The notes beneath the pieces were generated by a model. That model had not been told where the DNA came from. It made no database searches and was given only the letters and a program-made list of their open reading frames with translations. From Gp13-AA77 sp036521995 (GTDB taxonomy: Bacteria; Acidobacteriota; Terriglobia; UBA7540): a DNA stretch of 47,453 nucleotides. Positions within the stretch are counted from its first letter, which is position 1. Every line of letters starts with the position of its first letter. The position numbers and the translations under genes were made by a program. Below, piece by piece: positions 33,860 through 41,907 of this stretch. The stretch covers positions 1 through 47,453 of the forward strand of contig DATDGR010000339.1 in NCBI GenBank assembly GCA_036521995.1, in the 5' to 3' direction.

Positions 33860-36086
33860 TCGGCCGGCGAATACCGCCTGTTCGCCCTTGAGTGGCCTGC
33901 TTGTAGCCTTTCTGCTTCAATTCGTGCTCACCGGAGTTTGCCCGGACAAGGCCCAGGCGGCGGACTCCCAACCATGCCGTGCGCGGGAGCCGGCACGGAG
34001 CCTAGTCGAGCAGGCTCAAGACCAGCATCGCTCCTACGACGCCCGATTGAAATCCTACCGGAGCGCTATTCAGTCCTGTCCTAGCGATGGAGCGCTATAT
34101 GCGGACGTCTCGGCCCTTCTGCTGCAACACCAGGATGGCGCCGGTGCTTTGGCGTGGGCTCGGCGCGGCCTGACCGTCGCCCCGGGGTATGCGAGCCTCG
34201 CAACTAATCTTGGCATTGCCCAGCTCCTGGTGGGGCAGCCGGAAGAAGCACTCGCCACCCTGAAGACCATCGCACCGTCGGCAAGAAGTTTTTTCTATTT
34301 GGGAATGGCCTACCGTGCCGTGCGTGATCCCCAGCAAGCCCGGCAGGCACTTGCGAAGGCCTTCAGCCTGGGGTATGAGGATCCGTACTTGCTCTATGTG
34401 CTGATCGAGCAGGATCGCGAAGCCGGCGACAAGCAAGCCGGTCTCGACGACTTTCGCACCTTGTACGAAAGGTTTCCGAACTCGGCATGGCTTCCCATGC
34501 TGTATGGGGACGCCTACGCAGCGCGCAACGACAACGCGCACGCTGAAGACGAATACCGGCGGGCAGCCCAACTTGACCCGAACCTGCCGGTGGTTCATTA
34601 CCAGCTCGGCTACCTTGCCTTCGCGCGAGGCGACTATTCCAAGGCGGTGGGCGAGTTCCGGCGGGAGATCGCCGTTGATCCCGCCTTTGCCGGGGCCTAT
34701 CTGTATCTGGGCACCTCCCTGCGCCGGCTGGGAGAGGATGCCGAGGCACTCCCCCTACTCCAGCAGGCGGTGGCTCGAGACCCGAACTACGCCCTGGCCT
34801 ACCGGAGCCTGGCGGTCGCGCAAATCGATGCCGGGCAGTTGCAGCCGGCTCTCGAAACCCTGCGGACAGCGAGCCAAAGATTTCCGGAAGAGCCCGCTTT
34901 TCCGGCCCAAATGGCGGGTTTGCTGAAGCGTCTGGGGCGCGCGCAGGAGGCCAGCCAGGAGGCGCAAGAGGCCGAGTTACTGAGCCAGAAAAGCAACCCG
35001 CTGCATCCTGGATTGGCTCCTGGGGCGGCGGCCGACTTGCTTTTGAAGCCGACCGACGGCCCCAATGAGGGCGCGAATCAGGACGCGGTAGCAGGTCCGC
35101 CGGCGCCGAAGGCAAGTTCGAACAGTTCTCCATCTGATTCCGGTTCTGTACTTTCGCCCGGCGGGCCGTCCCCAGCCTCTTCGACAACTAAGGCGCAATC
35201 TCGAAATCTTGACCGCTCACTTGTGCCGTTATTCGAGTGTGTCGAACGCTCGGATGCTGCCTGCGCCACAAGCGCCCTGGCGAGGGTCAAGGACACAGCA
35301 AGAACCAGCCCCGACTACCTGGAGCTGGAAGCCAGGACTTTGACGCTCAAGCGCCAGAAGGACGCCGCCCTGGCCGACATCGCCAAGGCGATCCAATTGG
35401 CGCCTCATGAGTACCGCTACGTGATGGCGCAGGGCGAGATCTACCAGAGCTTCAATGACCAGCCTTCCGCCATCCGCTGCTTCCTGCAGGCTGATCAATT
35501 GCAGCCCCACGTCTCCGGGACCTTCTACTTTCTGGGCATGAGCTTCTTCTTCGCTGAAGACTATGCCCGGGCCAAGAAGCACTTCCAAGAGGCGTTGCAG
35601 CTCGATCCGAATAACGACCGGGCAGCCTTCATGCTGGGCGTCAGCAACATGATCGACTTCAAGCTGGAGGAAGCTAAGCCGTATTTCCAGTTGGCACTGA
35701 AGCTGAACCCGAACAACCCCTTCTGCCACCTCCACTACGGCATCCTGCTCAGTCGCAGCGGCGACAACGATGCGGCGCTTGCCGAGCTGCGGACGGCGGA
35801 AAAGCTCGATCCGTCGTACGCCTTGACCCACTACAATCTGGGTCACTTGTACAAGGAGACAGAAAAATATCCGGAAGCCAGGTTGGAACTGGAGACCGCC
35901 GTGCGGCTTAGGCCGTCGCTAGCCGAGGCCTTGTATCAACTGGGCTCCGTCTACCATCATTTGGGCATGGAGGCAGAGTCGCAACGAGCCTATCAGCAAT
36001 TCGAACAAGCGAGTCTGGCCGAGAAGCGCCAAGTCGCGGACCCGATGGAGTCTGACATTTTGCCTTCCAAAGTCTCGACGGAGTGA
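33852..36086 (+). CDS. Exported TPR-repeat protein
   Basis: A 744-residue protein made almost entirely of tetratricopeptide repeats. ATG 33852 overlaps the end of the GH106-like gene by 8 bp and directly precedes a signal peptide (LSGLLVAFLLQFVLTG), so it is preferred to the in-frame ATG at 33786. Two TPR blocks are visible, about residues 50-375 (YLGTSLRRLGEDAEALPLLQ and similar) and 485-735 (YFLGMSFFFAEDYARAKKHF and similar). They are separated by a Ser/Pro/Ala-rich linker of ~60 residues. It is probably periplasmic or envelope-attached and a protein-protein scaffold. The overlap links it to the glycosidase, and the regulator gene follows after 42 bp, so the three look like one operon. No catalytic domain is seen. 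Confidence 0.85.
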   Translation: MSDRPANTACSPLSGLLVAFLLQFVLTGVCPDKAQAADSQPCRAREPARSLVEQAQDQHRSYDARLKSYRSAIQSCPSDGALYADVSALLLQHQDGAGALAWARRGLTVAPGYASLATNLGIAQLLVGQPEEALATLKTIAPSARSFFYLGMAYRAVRDPQQARQALAKAFSLGYEDPYLLYVLIEQDREAGDKQAGLDDFRTLYERFPNSAWLPMLYGDAYAARNDNAHAEDEYRRAAQLDPNLPVVHYQLGYLAFARGDYSKAVGEFRREIAVDPAFAGAYLYLGTSLRRLGEDAEALPLLQQAVARDPNYALAYRSLAVAQIDAGQLQPALETLRTASQRFPEEPAFPAQMAGLLKRLGRAQEASQEAQEAELLSQKSNPLHPGLAPGAAADLLLKPTDGPNEGANQDAVAGPPAPKASSNSSPSDSGSVLSPGGPSPASSTTKAQSRNLDRSLVPLFECVERSDAACATSALARVKDTARTSPDYLELEARTLTLKRQKDAALADIAKAIQLAPHEYRYVMAQGEIYQSFNDQPSAIRCFLQADQLQPHVSGTFYFLGMSFFFAEDYARAKKHFQEALQLDPNNDRAAFMLGVSNMIDFKLEEAKPYFQLALKLNPNNPFCHLHYGILLSRSGDNDAALAELRTAEKLDPSYALTHYNLGHLYKETEKYPEARLELETAVRLRPSLAEALYQLGSVYHHLGMEAESQRAYQQFEQASLAEKRQVADPMESDILPSKVSTE

Positions 36087-36128
36087 GATCGATGGCAAGG
36101 CGCACCTCTTTCGGGGAGGATGGTCTTG

Positions 36129-37274
36129 ATGCTGTCCCAATCCCAAGCCCTTCATAGCCGGTACATCGTGAAGTCGATCGTGCATGCGTCGGCGGTTTTG
36201 GCCGCATTCCAAACCCCCGGCGAAGTGCTGCGACTCCGGGACGTGGTTACCCGTTCCGGGCTTAGGAAAGGGATGTGCTTCCGGCTGCTCTACACGATGC
36301 ACGAGTGCGGACTCCTGGATAAAGTCGGTGAGAACGAATACCGGATCTCATACCCTCTGGGCGGACGCCGCAAGTTCCGCGTGGGTTATGCCGACCAGGA
36401 TCGAAGCTCCTCCTTCTCCCGCGAAGTCTTCGACGGTCTGGTTCGGGCGTGCCAGAAGGCGCAAGTGGAGCTGATCGTGGTTGACAACCGCCGCGACCCG
36501 CGGGCGGCGCTGAGAAACGCCGAACGCCTGGTCCGCGAGCACGTGGACCTGGCCATCGAGTTCCAAATCGATGAGCATTCCGCCCAGGCGGTGGCCTTGA
36601 GGTTTCAGAGCGCAGGCATACCCTTGATCGCCATCGACATCCCGCACCCCGGGGCCGTCTATTTTGGCGCCGACAACTATGCGGCGGGACTGCTGGGCGG
36701 CCGTTGCCTGGGTCACTTCGCCAAACACCAATGGCAAGATTCAGAAGAAATCCTTCTGCTTGAGATTGCGAGAGCGGGCCCGATCCTGCGCACCAGAACC
36801 GACGGAATGCTGGCGGGCATCAAGGAAACCTATCCCGCATCCGAAAAATTGCGGGCGGTCAGGCTCGACGCCCGGGGAGAGTTTAGGGTGGCGCTGGAGT
36901 GCGTCCGGAAGTATCTCCGGGGTAGCGCCGCGCGGCACGTCCTGGTGGGCGCTGCCAACGATCCCAGCGCTTTGGGCGCGCTTCGAGCCTTTCAGGAAAG
37001 CGGCCGCGGCGCCTGTTGCGCAGTGGTCGGACAGAACGCGGAGCCTGAAGCGCGCGGCGAAATGCGGCAGCCGGACACACGCCTGATTGGCTCGGTGGCG
37101 TATTTCCCAGAGAGGTATGGAGACGCGATCGTTCGAGTCGCGACCGACATCCTGCTCGGGAAAAATGTCTCGCCCGCCGCGTTCACTACGCATCAGTTGG
37201 TCACTCCGCAGAATGTCAATCGCCTCTATCCCAATGACGCTCTGTTCGTTCGCCTGGCGCGCGAGTACGCCTGA
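36129..37274 (+). CDS. Regulator fusing an IclR-type winged helix to a LacI/periplasmic-binding-protein sensor
   Basis: A 381-residue protein. ATG 36129 is chosen because GGGGAGGA (36113-36120) lies eight bases upstream; that sequence overlaps the earlier ATG 36120. Residues ~12-75 form an IclR-like winged helix (IVHASAVLAAFQTPGEVLRL, then RLLYTMHECGLLDKVGENEY). From ~82 on there is a type-1 periplasmic-binding-protein fold as in LacI regulators and sugar ABC receptors: KFRVGYADQD, DLAIEFQIDE, IPLIAIDIPHPGAVYFGADN, TDGMLAGIKE, SVAYFPERYGD. There is no signal peptide, so it is cytoplasmic. The sensor should bind a sugar-like ligand and control the neighbouring glycosidase genes. The combination differs from both LacI (LacI-type HTH) and IclR (GAF-like sensor). 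Confidence 0.8.
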   Translation: MLSQSQALHSRYIVKSIVHASAVLAAFQTPGEVLRLRDVVTRSGLRKGMCFRLLYTMHECGLLDKVGENEYRISYPLGGRRKFRVGYADQDRSSSFSREVFDGLVRACQKAQVELIVVDNRRDPRAALRNAERLVREHVDLAIEFQIDEHSAQAVALRFQSAGIPLIAIDIPHPGAVYFGADNYAAGLLGGRCLGHFAKHQWQDSEEILLLEIARAGPILRTRTDGMLAGIKETYPASEKLRAVRLDARGEFRVALECVRKYLRGSAARHVLVGAANDPSALGALRAFQESGRGACCAVVGQNAEPEARGEMRQPDTRLIGSVAYFPERYGDAIVRVATDILLGKNVSPAAFTTHQLVTPQNVNRLYPNDALFVRLAREYA

Positions 37275-37716
37275 CGGCCGAGTCAACCTTTGATTTTCTT
37301 GGCTTGTTAGGCCTGACCCCGACCGCTTTTTGAGGAACCCGCTCACCGCAAAACTTGCAGCGCCGCCGCTATCCGAAAGAAACCCGCGCTTTCGCTTGCC
37401 GAAAAGTCCTCGCAGCGGGCAAGTTTGGGCTCCAAGGCAGGCCGAAATCCTCTGCCATAAACATTCAGGCTCTTCCGGGTTTTCAGTGGGAAACCGAGGC
37501 AACCTGCGTCTTGACAACCGTTGACCGACAAAGGGGCGCACACGTGGGACTTGTCTCCCTCGCCTTCCGGTTCCCTGTAGGCTGCTGATTCCAAGTCGAT
37601 TGCTTCGTCCTCTCGCGCTCCGCCTGAGCCGGTTTGTTCCGCTTTGGTGCGTCGTACTGTCCCTGGAATGATCTGATTACAATTGATTTATATCAATCTG
37701 CGCTTGCGGGCTCCGA

Positions 37717-37838
37717 ATTGATCTCCTTCCGGCTTTGGATGTAGCCTCGCTTTTGTTGATTCTAAATGACATTCCGGCTTTGGCCTAGCCCCCTGATTCT
37801 AATTATATCGTTGATTCTAAATCACATTCCGGCTTTGG
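37717..37838 (-). repeat. Dispersed repeat, three minus-strand copies
   Basis: Read on the minus strand, full copies CCAAAGCCGGAATGT(C/G)A, then TTTAGAATCAAC, lie at 37838-37810 and 37783-37755. A partial head lies at 37738. Segment 37783-37731 aligns with 23867-23920 of the plus strand with one indel and several mismatches, including a final 24-bp part with only two differences. Confidence 0.8.
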
Positions 37839-37844
37839 CATATA

Positions 37845-37867
37845 GGGGGGTGGGGGGGTGGGGACTG
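37845..37867 (+). other. G-run tract (possible G-quadruplex)
   Basis: Runs of 6, 7 and 4 G separated by single T bases, then ACTGG. Four G-tracts of three or more can be drawn on the plus strand. It starts 6 bp after the last dispersed repeat copy. Confidence 0.6.
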
Positions 37868-38285
37868 GAGGTTACCTGATCGCCAACAGTATCACGGCCC
37901 ACGGGGACTTGACGGTGAGCCGGCTGCCGGAACCCATTTTTAACTATACATCTTGCCGTCGGCGTCGTCAAGCAAATCTTGCTTCTTGCACCGCCGGAAA
38001 TCCGGAGAGCCAAGTTCTGCAATGTAATACAAAGATGGCTAACTACCTCCCGCTGGATACTTTCTGGTCTCTCTACTGTCTTGAAGATAATCCATTGAGG
38101 ATAAATAGCTTACCGTCTGGTGACACCCGGATCGCACTCGTTTTGCATTGCGGAACTTGGACAAGCCCGCATCAAGGCCTTGACCGCTTCCGTCGCCTAG
38201 GCAAAGAATCGCAACCCACTGTGCTGTAATGCTCACTAGCACTGCTTGCGTCGGGGTTGAGGTCATAATCAGAGGGAGGCCAAGC

Positions 38286-41200
38286 ATGTCAGTCAAGGGC
38301 GCGTTACGGGGTCTTGCCTTCGCCATCAGTCTGCTCCTTCCTACAACCGCTGTCTGGGCCCAGCTCTCACTGACGGCCACCATCAGCGGCACGGTAACGG
38401 ACACCACCGGCGCGGATGTGCCTGGCGCAAAGGTCACCATCACCAACGAGGGTACGGGGATCAGCACCGAAACCGAATCGAATACTGACGGCACCTTTGT
38501 GGCACCCGGCCTGGCCGTCGGAACTTACAAGGTAACGGTGGCCAAAGAAGGTTTCCAGACCTACGTGGAAGAACACATTGCACTCCACCCGACCGTGGTT
38601 ACGACCGTTACGGCCGTGATGAAGGTCGGCCAGGTTTCAACCGAGGTGACGGTTTCGGCTAGCGCCGTGCAGGTACAGACCTCGACGCCGGAAGTCTCCA
38701 ACTCCGTGTCGGGGAACCAGGTTCAGACTCTTCCTCTGAATGGAAGAAACTACCAGAGCCTTTCAGCGCTCATGCCCGGCGTCACCAACACCTCGCCCGA
38801 TACGGCCCTGAACCAGGGCGGATTCCTGACCAGCAACGTGATGTCGATTAACGGCCAAGGTACGAGCGGCACCATGTACTATCTCGATGGTATATGGAAC
38901 ATGAATACGGGCAACATGACTCAGACCACCGTCACGCCGAACCCGGACACCGTGGACGAAGTCCGTGTGCTGCAAAACAATTACGGCGTGCAATACAGCC
39001 TCATGGGCGCCAATGTGGTTCTGCTCCAGACCAAGAGCGGCACCAGCCAATTTCACGGAACGGCCTACGAATACTTCCGCAACACGTCCTTGAATGCGCG
39101 GAACTTTTTCGCGCCCACGGTACCCACGCTGCAGCAAAACATCTTTGGCTACACCATCGGCGGACCCATTTACATTCCTCACCATTACAACACCGACAAA
39201 TCCAAGACCTTTTTCTTCTGGAGCCAACAGTGGTCCAAGCAGCATGTGGCCTCGGTGGTTCTGGGCGCGGACCCGACGGCTGCCATGCGCTCCGGAGACT
39301 TCGGGGCCAAATGTACCACCGGCTTCACCGCAACCGGGATTTGCACGACTCCGAGCGAGCAAATCAAGAACCCGGTCACTGGTCAGCCTTTCCTAAACAA
39401 CATCATCACTACCCCTCTCAACCCGAATTCACTGGCGCTGTTGAACACCCTGGCGACGCTGCCGAACAACCCCAGCGGAGGTTTCAACAACTTCATCAAC
39501 CTGACTCCGACCATCAACAGCACCCGGGATGATGAGATCCGGGTGGATCACAATTTCAATCAAAAGATCCGTTTGATGGCCGAGTATCTCGACGAGCGTC
39601 AGACCAACGGCAACTCGTACGACACGTTTCTGGGCTCGCCCTATACCACCAACAGCAATCCGGTCACCACCCAGAACCAGCTAGCCCAGGTTCACCTCAC
39701 GGCCACTCTCAGCTCCACCATGGTGAACAGCACCAGCGTGGCCATGAACAATTACGTGGTCAGCCTGGCGGCGGCGGGAACTTACCAGCGCAGCCAGGTG
39801 CAAGGTTATAGCTCGGTCCTTCCCTTTGAGGGAGGCTTTGGATCCAATCGCCTGCCTCAAATCAACTTCTCCGGAGGCTGGGCCCCCCTCGGCTGGGTTT
39901 ACAACTTGCCCCTCAACCATGCCAGCGACCTCGAGAACACACTTACCGACGACTGGAGCTGGTTGCGCGGCAACCATTTCATTCAGGCCGGAATGCAGAT
40001 CGTATTTGGCACCAAGCGGCAGACGGCATTCTCAGCCAGCAATGGGCAGTGGATGTTCAACGGACAATTCACCGGGGACCCGATCGCCGACTATCTGCTG
40101 GGCGACGCGCAGAACTTCACTCAAACCAGCACTGAGACACGCCCGTATGTTCACTATCCGATCGATTCGCCTTACGTCCAGGACCGATGGAAAGCCACGA
40201 AGCGTCTCACGCTTACCGCCGGATTGCGCCTGGAATACTTGCCGGCGACCCACGCCCAGCAGGGTTACATCAGCATCTTTGACCCCTCAAAATACAATCC
40301 CGGCCAGGCGCCGATCGTGAACAATGACGGAAGCGTTACCCCCACGCCGAACTACAATCCCCAGAACGGGCTCATCTTCAATGGCGAGGGGGGCTACCCG
40401 CTGAACTTCTCGAATGCGCACGCTTGGGATTGGGCGCCCTCCGTGGGGTTTGCCTGGGACGTCTTCGGTGACGGTAAGACGGCCCTGCGGGGCGGTTACG
40501 GGATCACTTACAACCGGGTGCCTACCGGCACCGATTGCAGCTACTTCTGCGGCATCAATTATCCCTTGGTGTCGTCACTGACCATCGCTCCGGCCTCGTT
40601 TCCGAGTCCGTTAGGAGGGAAGGTGGCTCCGCCCTCCGCGCCAACCCTCGACAGCCAGGACCTGAACCTGCATCCGGCCGCTATGGTCCAGAGCTACAGT
40701 CTGAGTCTCGAGCGCCAATTTGGGGCGAACTGGTACACCTCGATGGCCTTTGCAGCTAACACGTCGAATCACGTCGGCGAGTACTACAACATTAACCAGC
40801 CCATGCCCGATCCCCCCTACGACTACAACCCCATAATTAACACCGGGGTCTTTGCCTATGCCTACGCTCCCTTTCAGGGATATGGTTCCATAACCAGCAA
40901 TGTCAGTCCCGGCGTCATCAGGTGGGACGCTCTGGAGGTCAGCGTCAAACATCCGATGGCCCACGATCTGTTTTTGTCGCTAGCGTACACGTACCAACAC
41001 GGGCTCTCCGACCAGCGGGGCACGACGTTCTTTGAAAACAGCAACACCATGCAGGACATCTATAATCCCCGGGACAACTACGGGACCACGAACCTCAACG
41101 TGCCCCAGATATTTACAGCGAGTCTCATCTGGAATCTCCCCTGGTACAAAAACGCGCACGGCTTCGTGGGCGCCGCGCTCGGGGGTTGGCAGTACTCCGA

Positions 41201-41624
41201 CATCACCACCATCCAGTCCGGATTCGCGCAGGACCCGGGACTGAGCGTCGCCAATCAGGGCCTGGCCACGCGCCCGGACCGCGTCGCCAGCAACATCAAT
41301 GGAATGAAATCCTTCTCGGAGTGGTTCAACACCGCCGCCTTTGCCGCGCCCCCCGCCGGCTACTTCGGCAATGCCGCGCCCGGCTCTATCGTGGGACCCG
41401 GAACGGTCAACTTTGACATGGCCTTTGCCAAGGACTTCCACCTGGGCGAACATGTCGTGATGAACTTTCGCTCGGAATTCTTTAACATTTTCAACCACAC
41501 CAACTTCAACGGGATCAACAATACCTTTGGCTCCGGCTCGACCGGCTCGCCCGGCTCTTTCGGGTGGGTTACGAGCGCCGCCGACCCGCGCATCGTCGAG
41601 TTCGCGCTGCGGCTCCAATTCTAA
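38286..41624 (+). CDS. TonB-dependent receptor with N-terminal carboxypeptidase-regulatory-like domain
   Basis: A 1112-residue outer-membrane protein. ATG 38286 has GGGAGG six bases upstream and begins a signal peptide (LRGLAFAISLLLPTTAVWAQ); the frame to 38229 is too long. A CarboxypepD_reg-like beta domain follows (about 28-110: ATISGTVTDTTGADVPGAKV). Next come a plug-like region with LPLNGRNYQSLSALMPGV and a 22-strand-type barrel rich in aromatic girdles (WDWAPSVGFAWDVFGDGKTA; EFFNIFNHTNFNGINNTFGS), ending in a terminal aromatic (VEFALRLQF) as needed for barrel insertion. This Oar-like architecture is abundant in Acidobacteriota. It would import large or scarce substrates, here most likely the glycoside handled by the flanking GH106 and GH116 genes. 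There is no SusD-like partner. Confidence 0.92.
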   Translation: MSVKGALRGLAFAISLLLPTTAVWAQLSLTATISGTVTDTTGADVPGAKVTITNEGTGISTETESNTDGTFVAPGLAVGTYKVTVAKEGFQTYVEEHIALHPTVVTTVTAVMKVGQVSTEVTVSASAVQVQTSTPEVSNSVSGNQVQTLPLNGRNYQSLSALMPGVTNTSPDTALNQGGFLTSNVMSINGQGTSGTMYYLDGIWNMNTGNMTQTTVTPNPDTVDEVRVLQNNYGVQYSLMGANVVLLQTKSGTSQFHGTAYEYFRNTSLNARNFFAPTVPTLQQNIFGYTIGGPIYIPHHYNTDKSKTFFFWSQQWSKQHVASVVLGADPTAAMRSGDFGAKCTTGFTATGICTTPSEQIKNPVTGQPFLNNIITTPLNPNSLALLNTLATLPNNPSGGFNNFINLTPTINSTRDDEIRVDHNFNQKIRLMAEYLDERQTNGNSYDTFLGSPYTTNSNPVTTQNQLAQVHLTATLSSTMVNSTSVAMNNYVVSLAAAGTYQRSQVQGYSSVLPFEGGFGSNRLPQINFSGGWAPLGWVYNLPLNHASDLENTLTDDWSWLRGNHFIQAGMQIVFGTKRQTAFSASNGQWMFNGQFTGDPIADYLLGDAQNFTQTSTETRPYVHYPIDSPYVQDRWKATKRLTLTAGLRLEYLPATHAQQGYISIFDPSKYNPGQAPIVNNDGSVTPTPNYNPQNGLIFNGEGGYPLNFSNAHAWDWAPSVGFAWDVFGDGKTALRGGYGITYNRVPTGTDCSYFCGINYPLVSSLTIAPASFPSPLGGKVAPPSAPTLDSQDLNLHPAAMVQSYSLSLERQFGANWYTSMAFAANTSNHVGEYYNINQPMPDPPYDYNPIINTGVFAYAYAPFQGYGSITSNVSPGVIRWDALEVSVKHPMAHDLFLSLAYTYQHGLSDQRGTTFFENSNTMQDIYNPRDNYGTTNLNVPQIFTASLIWNLPWYKNAHGFVGAALGGWQYSDITTIQSGFAQDPGLSVANQGLATRPDRVASNINGMKSFSEWFNTAAFAAPPAGYFGNAAPGSIVGPGTVNFDMAFAKDFHLGEHVVMNFRSEFFNIFNHTNFNGINNTFGSGSTGSPGSFGWVTSAADPRIVEFALRLQF

Positions 41625-41907
41625 GCTTCCTACGTTCGCTTTGCGCGGCAGGAAAGTAACTCCGCGGTCTGCGAAGGTAGGCCGTGCATCGTACGCCTTC
41701 ACGCGCGAATTCGTGCCCTCTGGGGCTCCACACCCTCGATTCGCGCTTGCGAAACACCCGAATCGAACCTCGCAATAGACTGCGCGCGAATGTCCGGCCA
41801 ACGGCGGCAGCGGATTTCTCGGCCAGCGTTCATGCCGTCAGAAACCGACGCACGTCACCGAATGCCGGCAATCGGATACGGTGATCTGAAAAGGGAGAGA
41901 CCGCCAA

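Larger units (their letters stand above)
37275..38285. other. Intergenic region (about 1 kb) upstream of the TonB receptor
   Basis: It separates the regulator from the receptor gene. The first ~400 bp show nothing convincing. 37711-37838 carries three copies of the dispersed repeat on the minus strand. 37845-37867 is a G-run. The last 400 bp have only weak promoter-like pairs (for example TTGACC near 38184). One plus-strand frame across 37858-38229 is not supported as a gene. Confidence 0.55.

Noticed and set aside
37858..38229. Plus-strand frame of about 123 codons before the TonB receptor
   Set aside because: It starts inside the G-run, has no ribosome site, no recognisable family and irregular composition; I treat it as chance.
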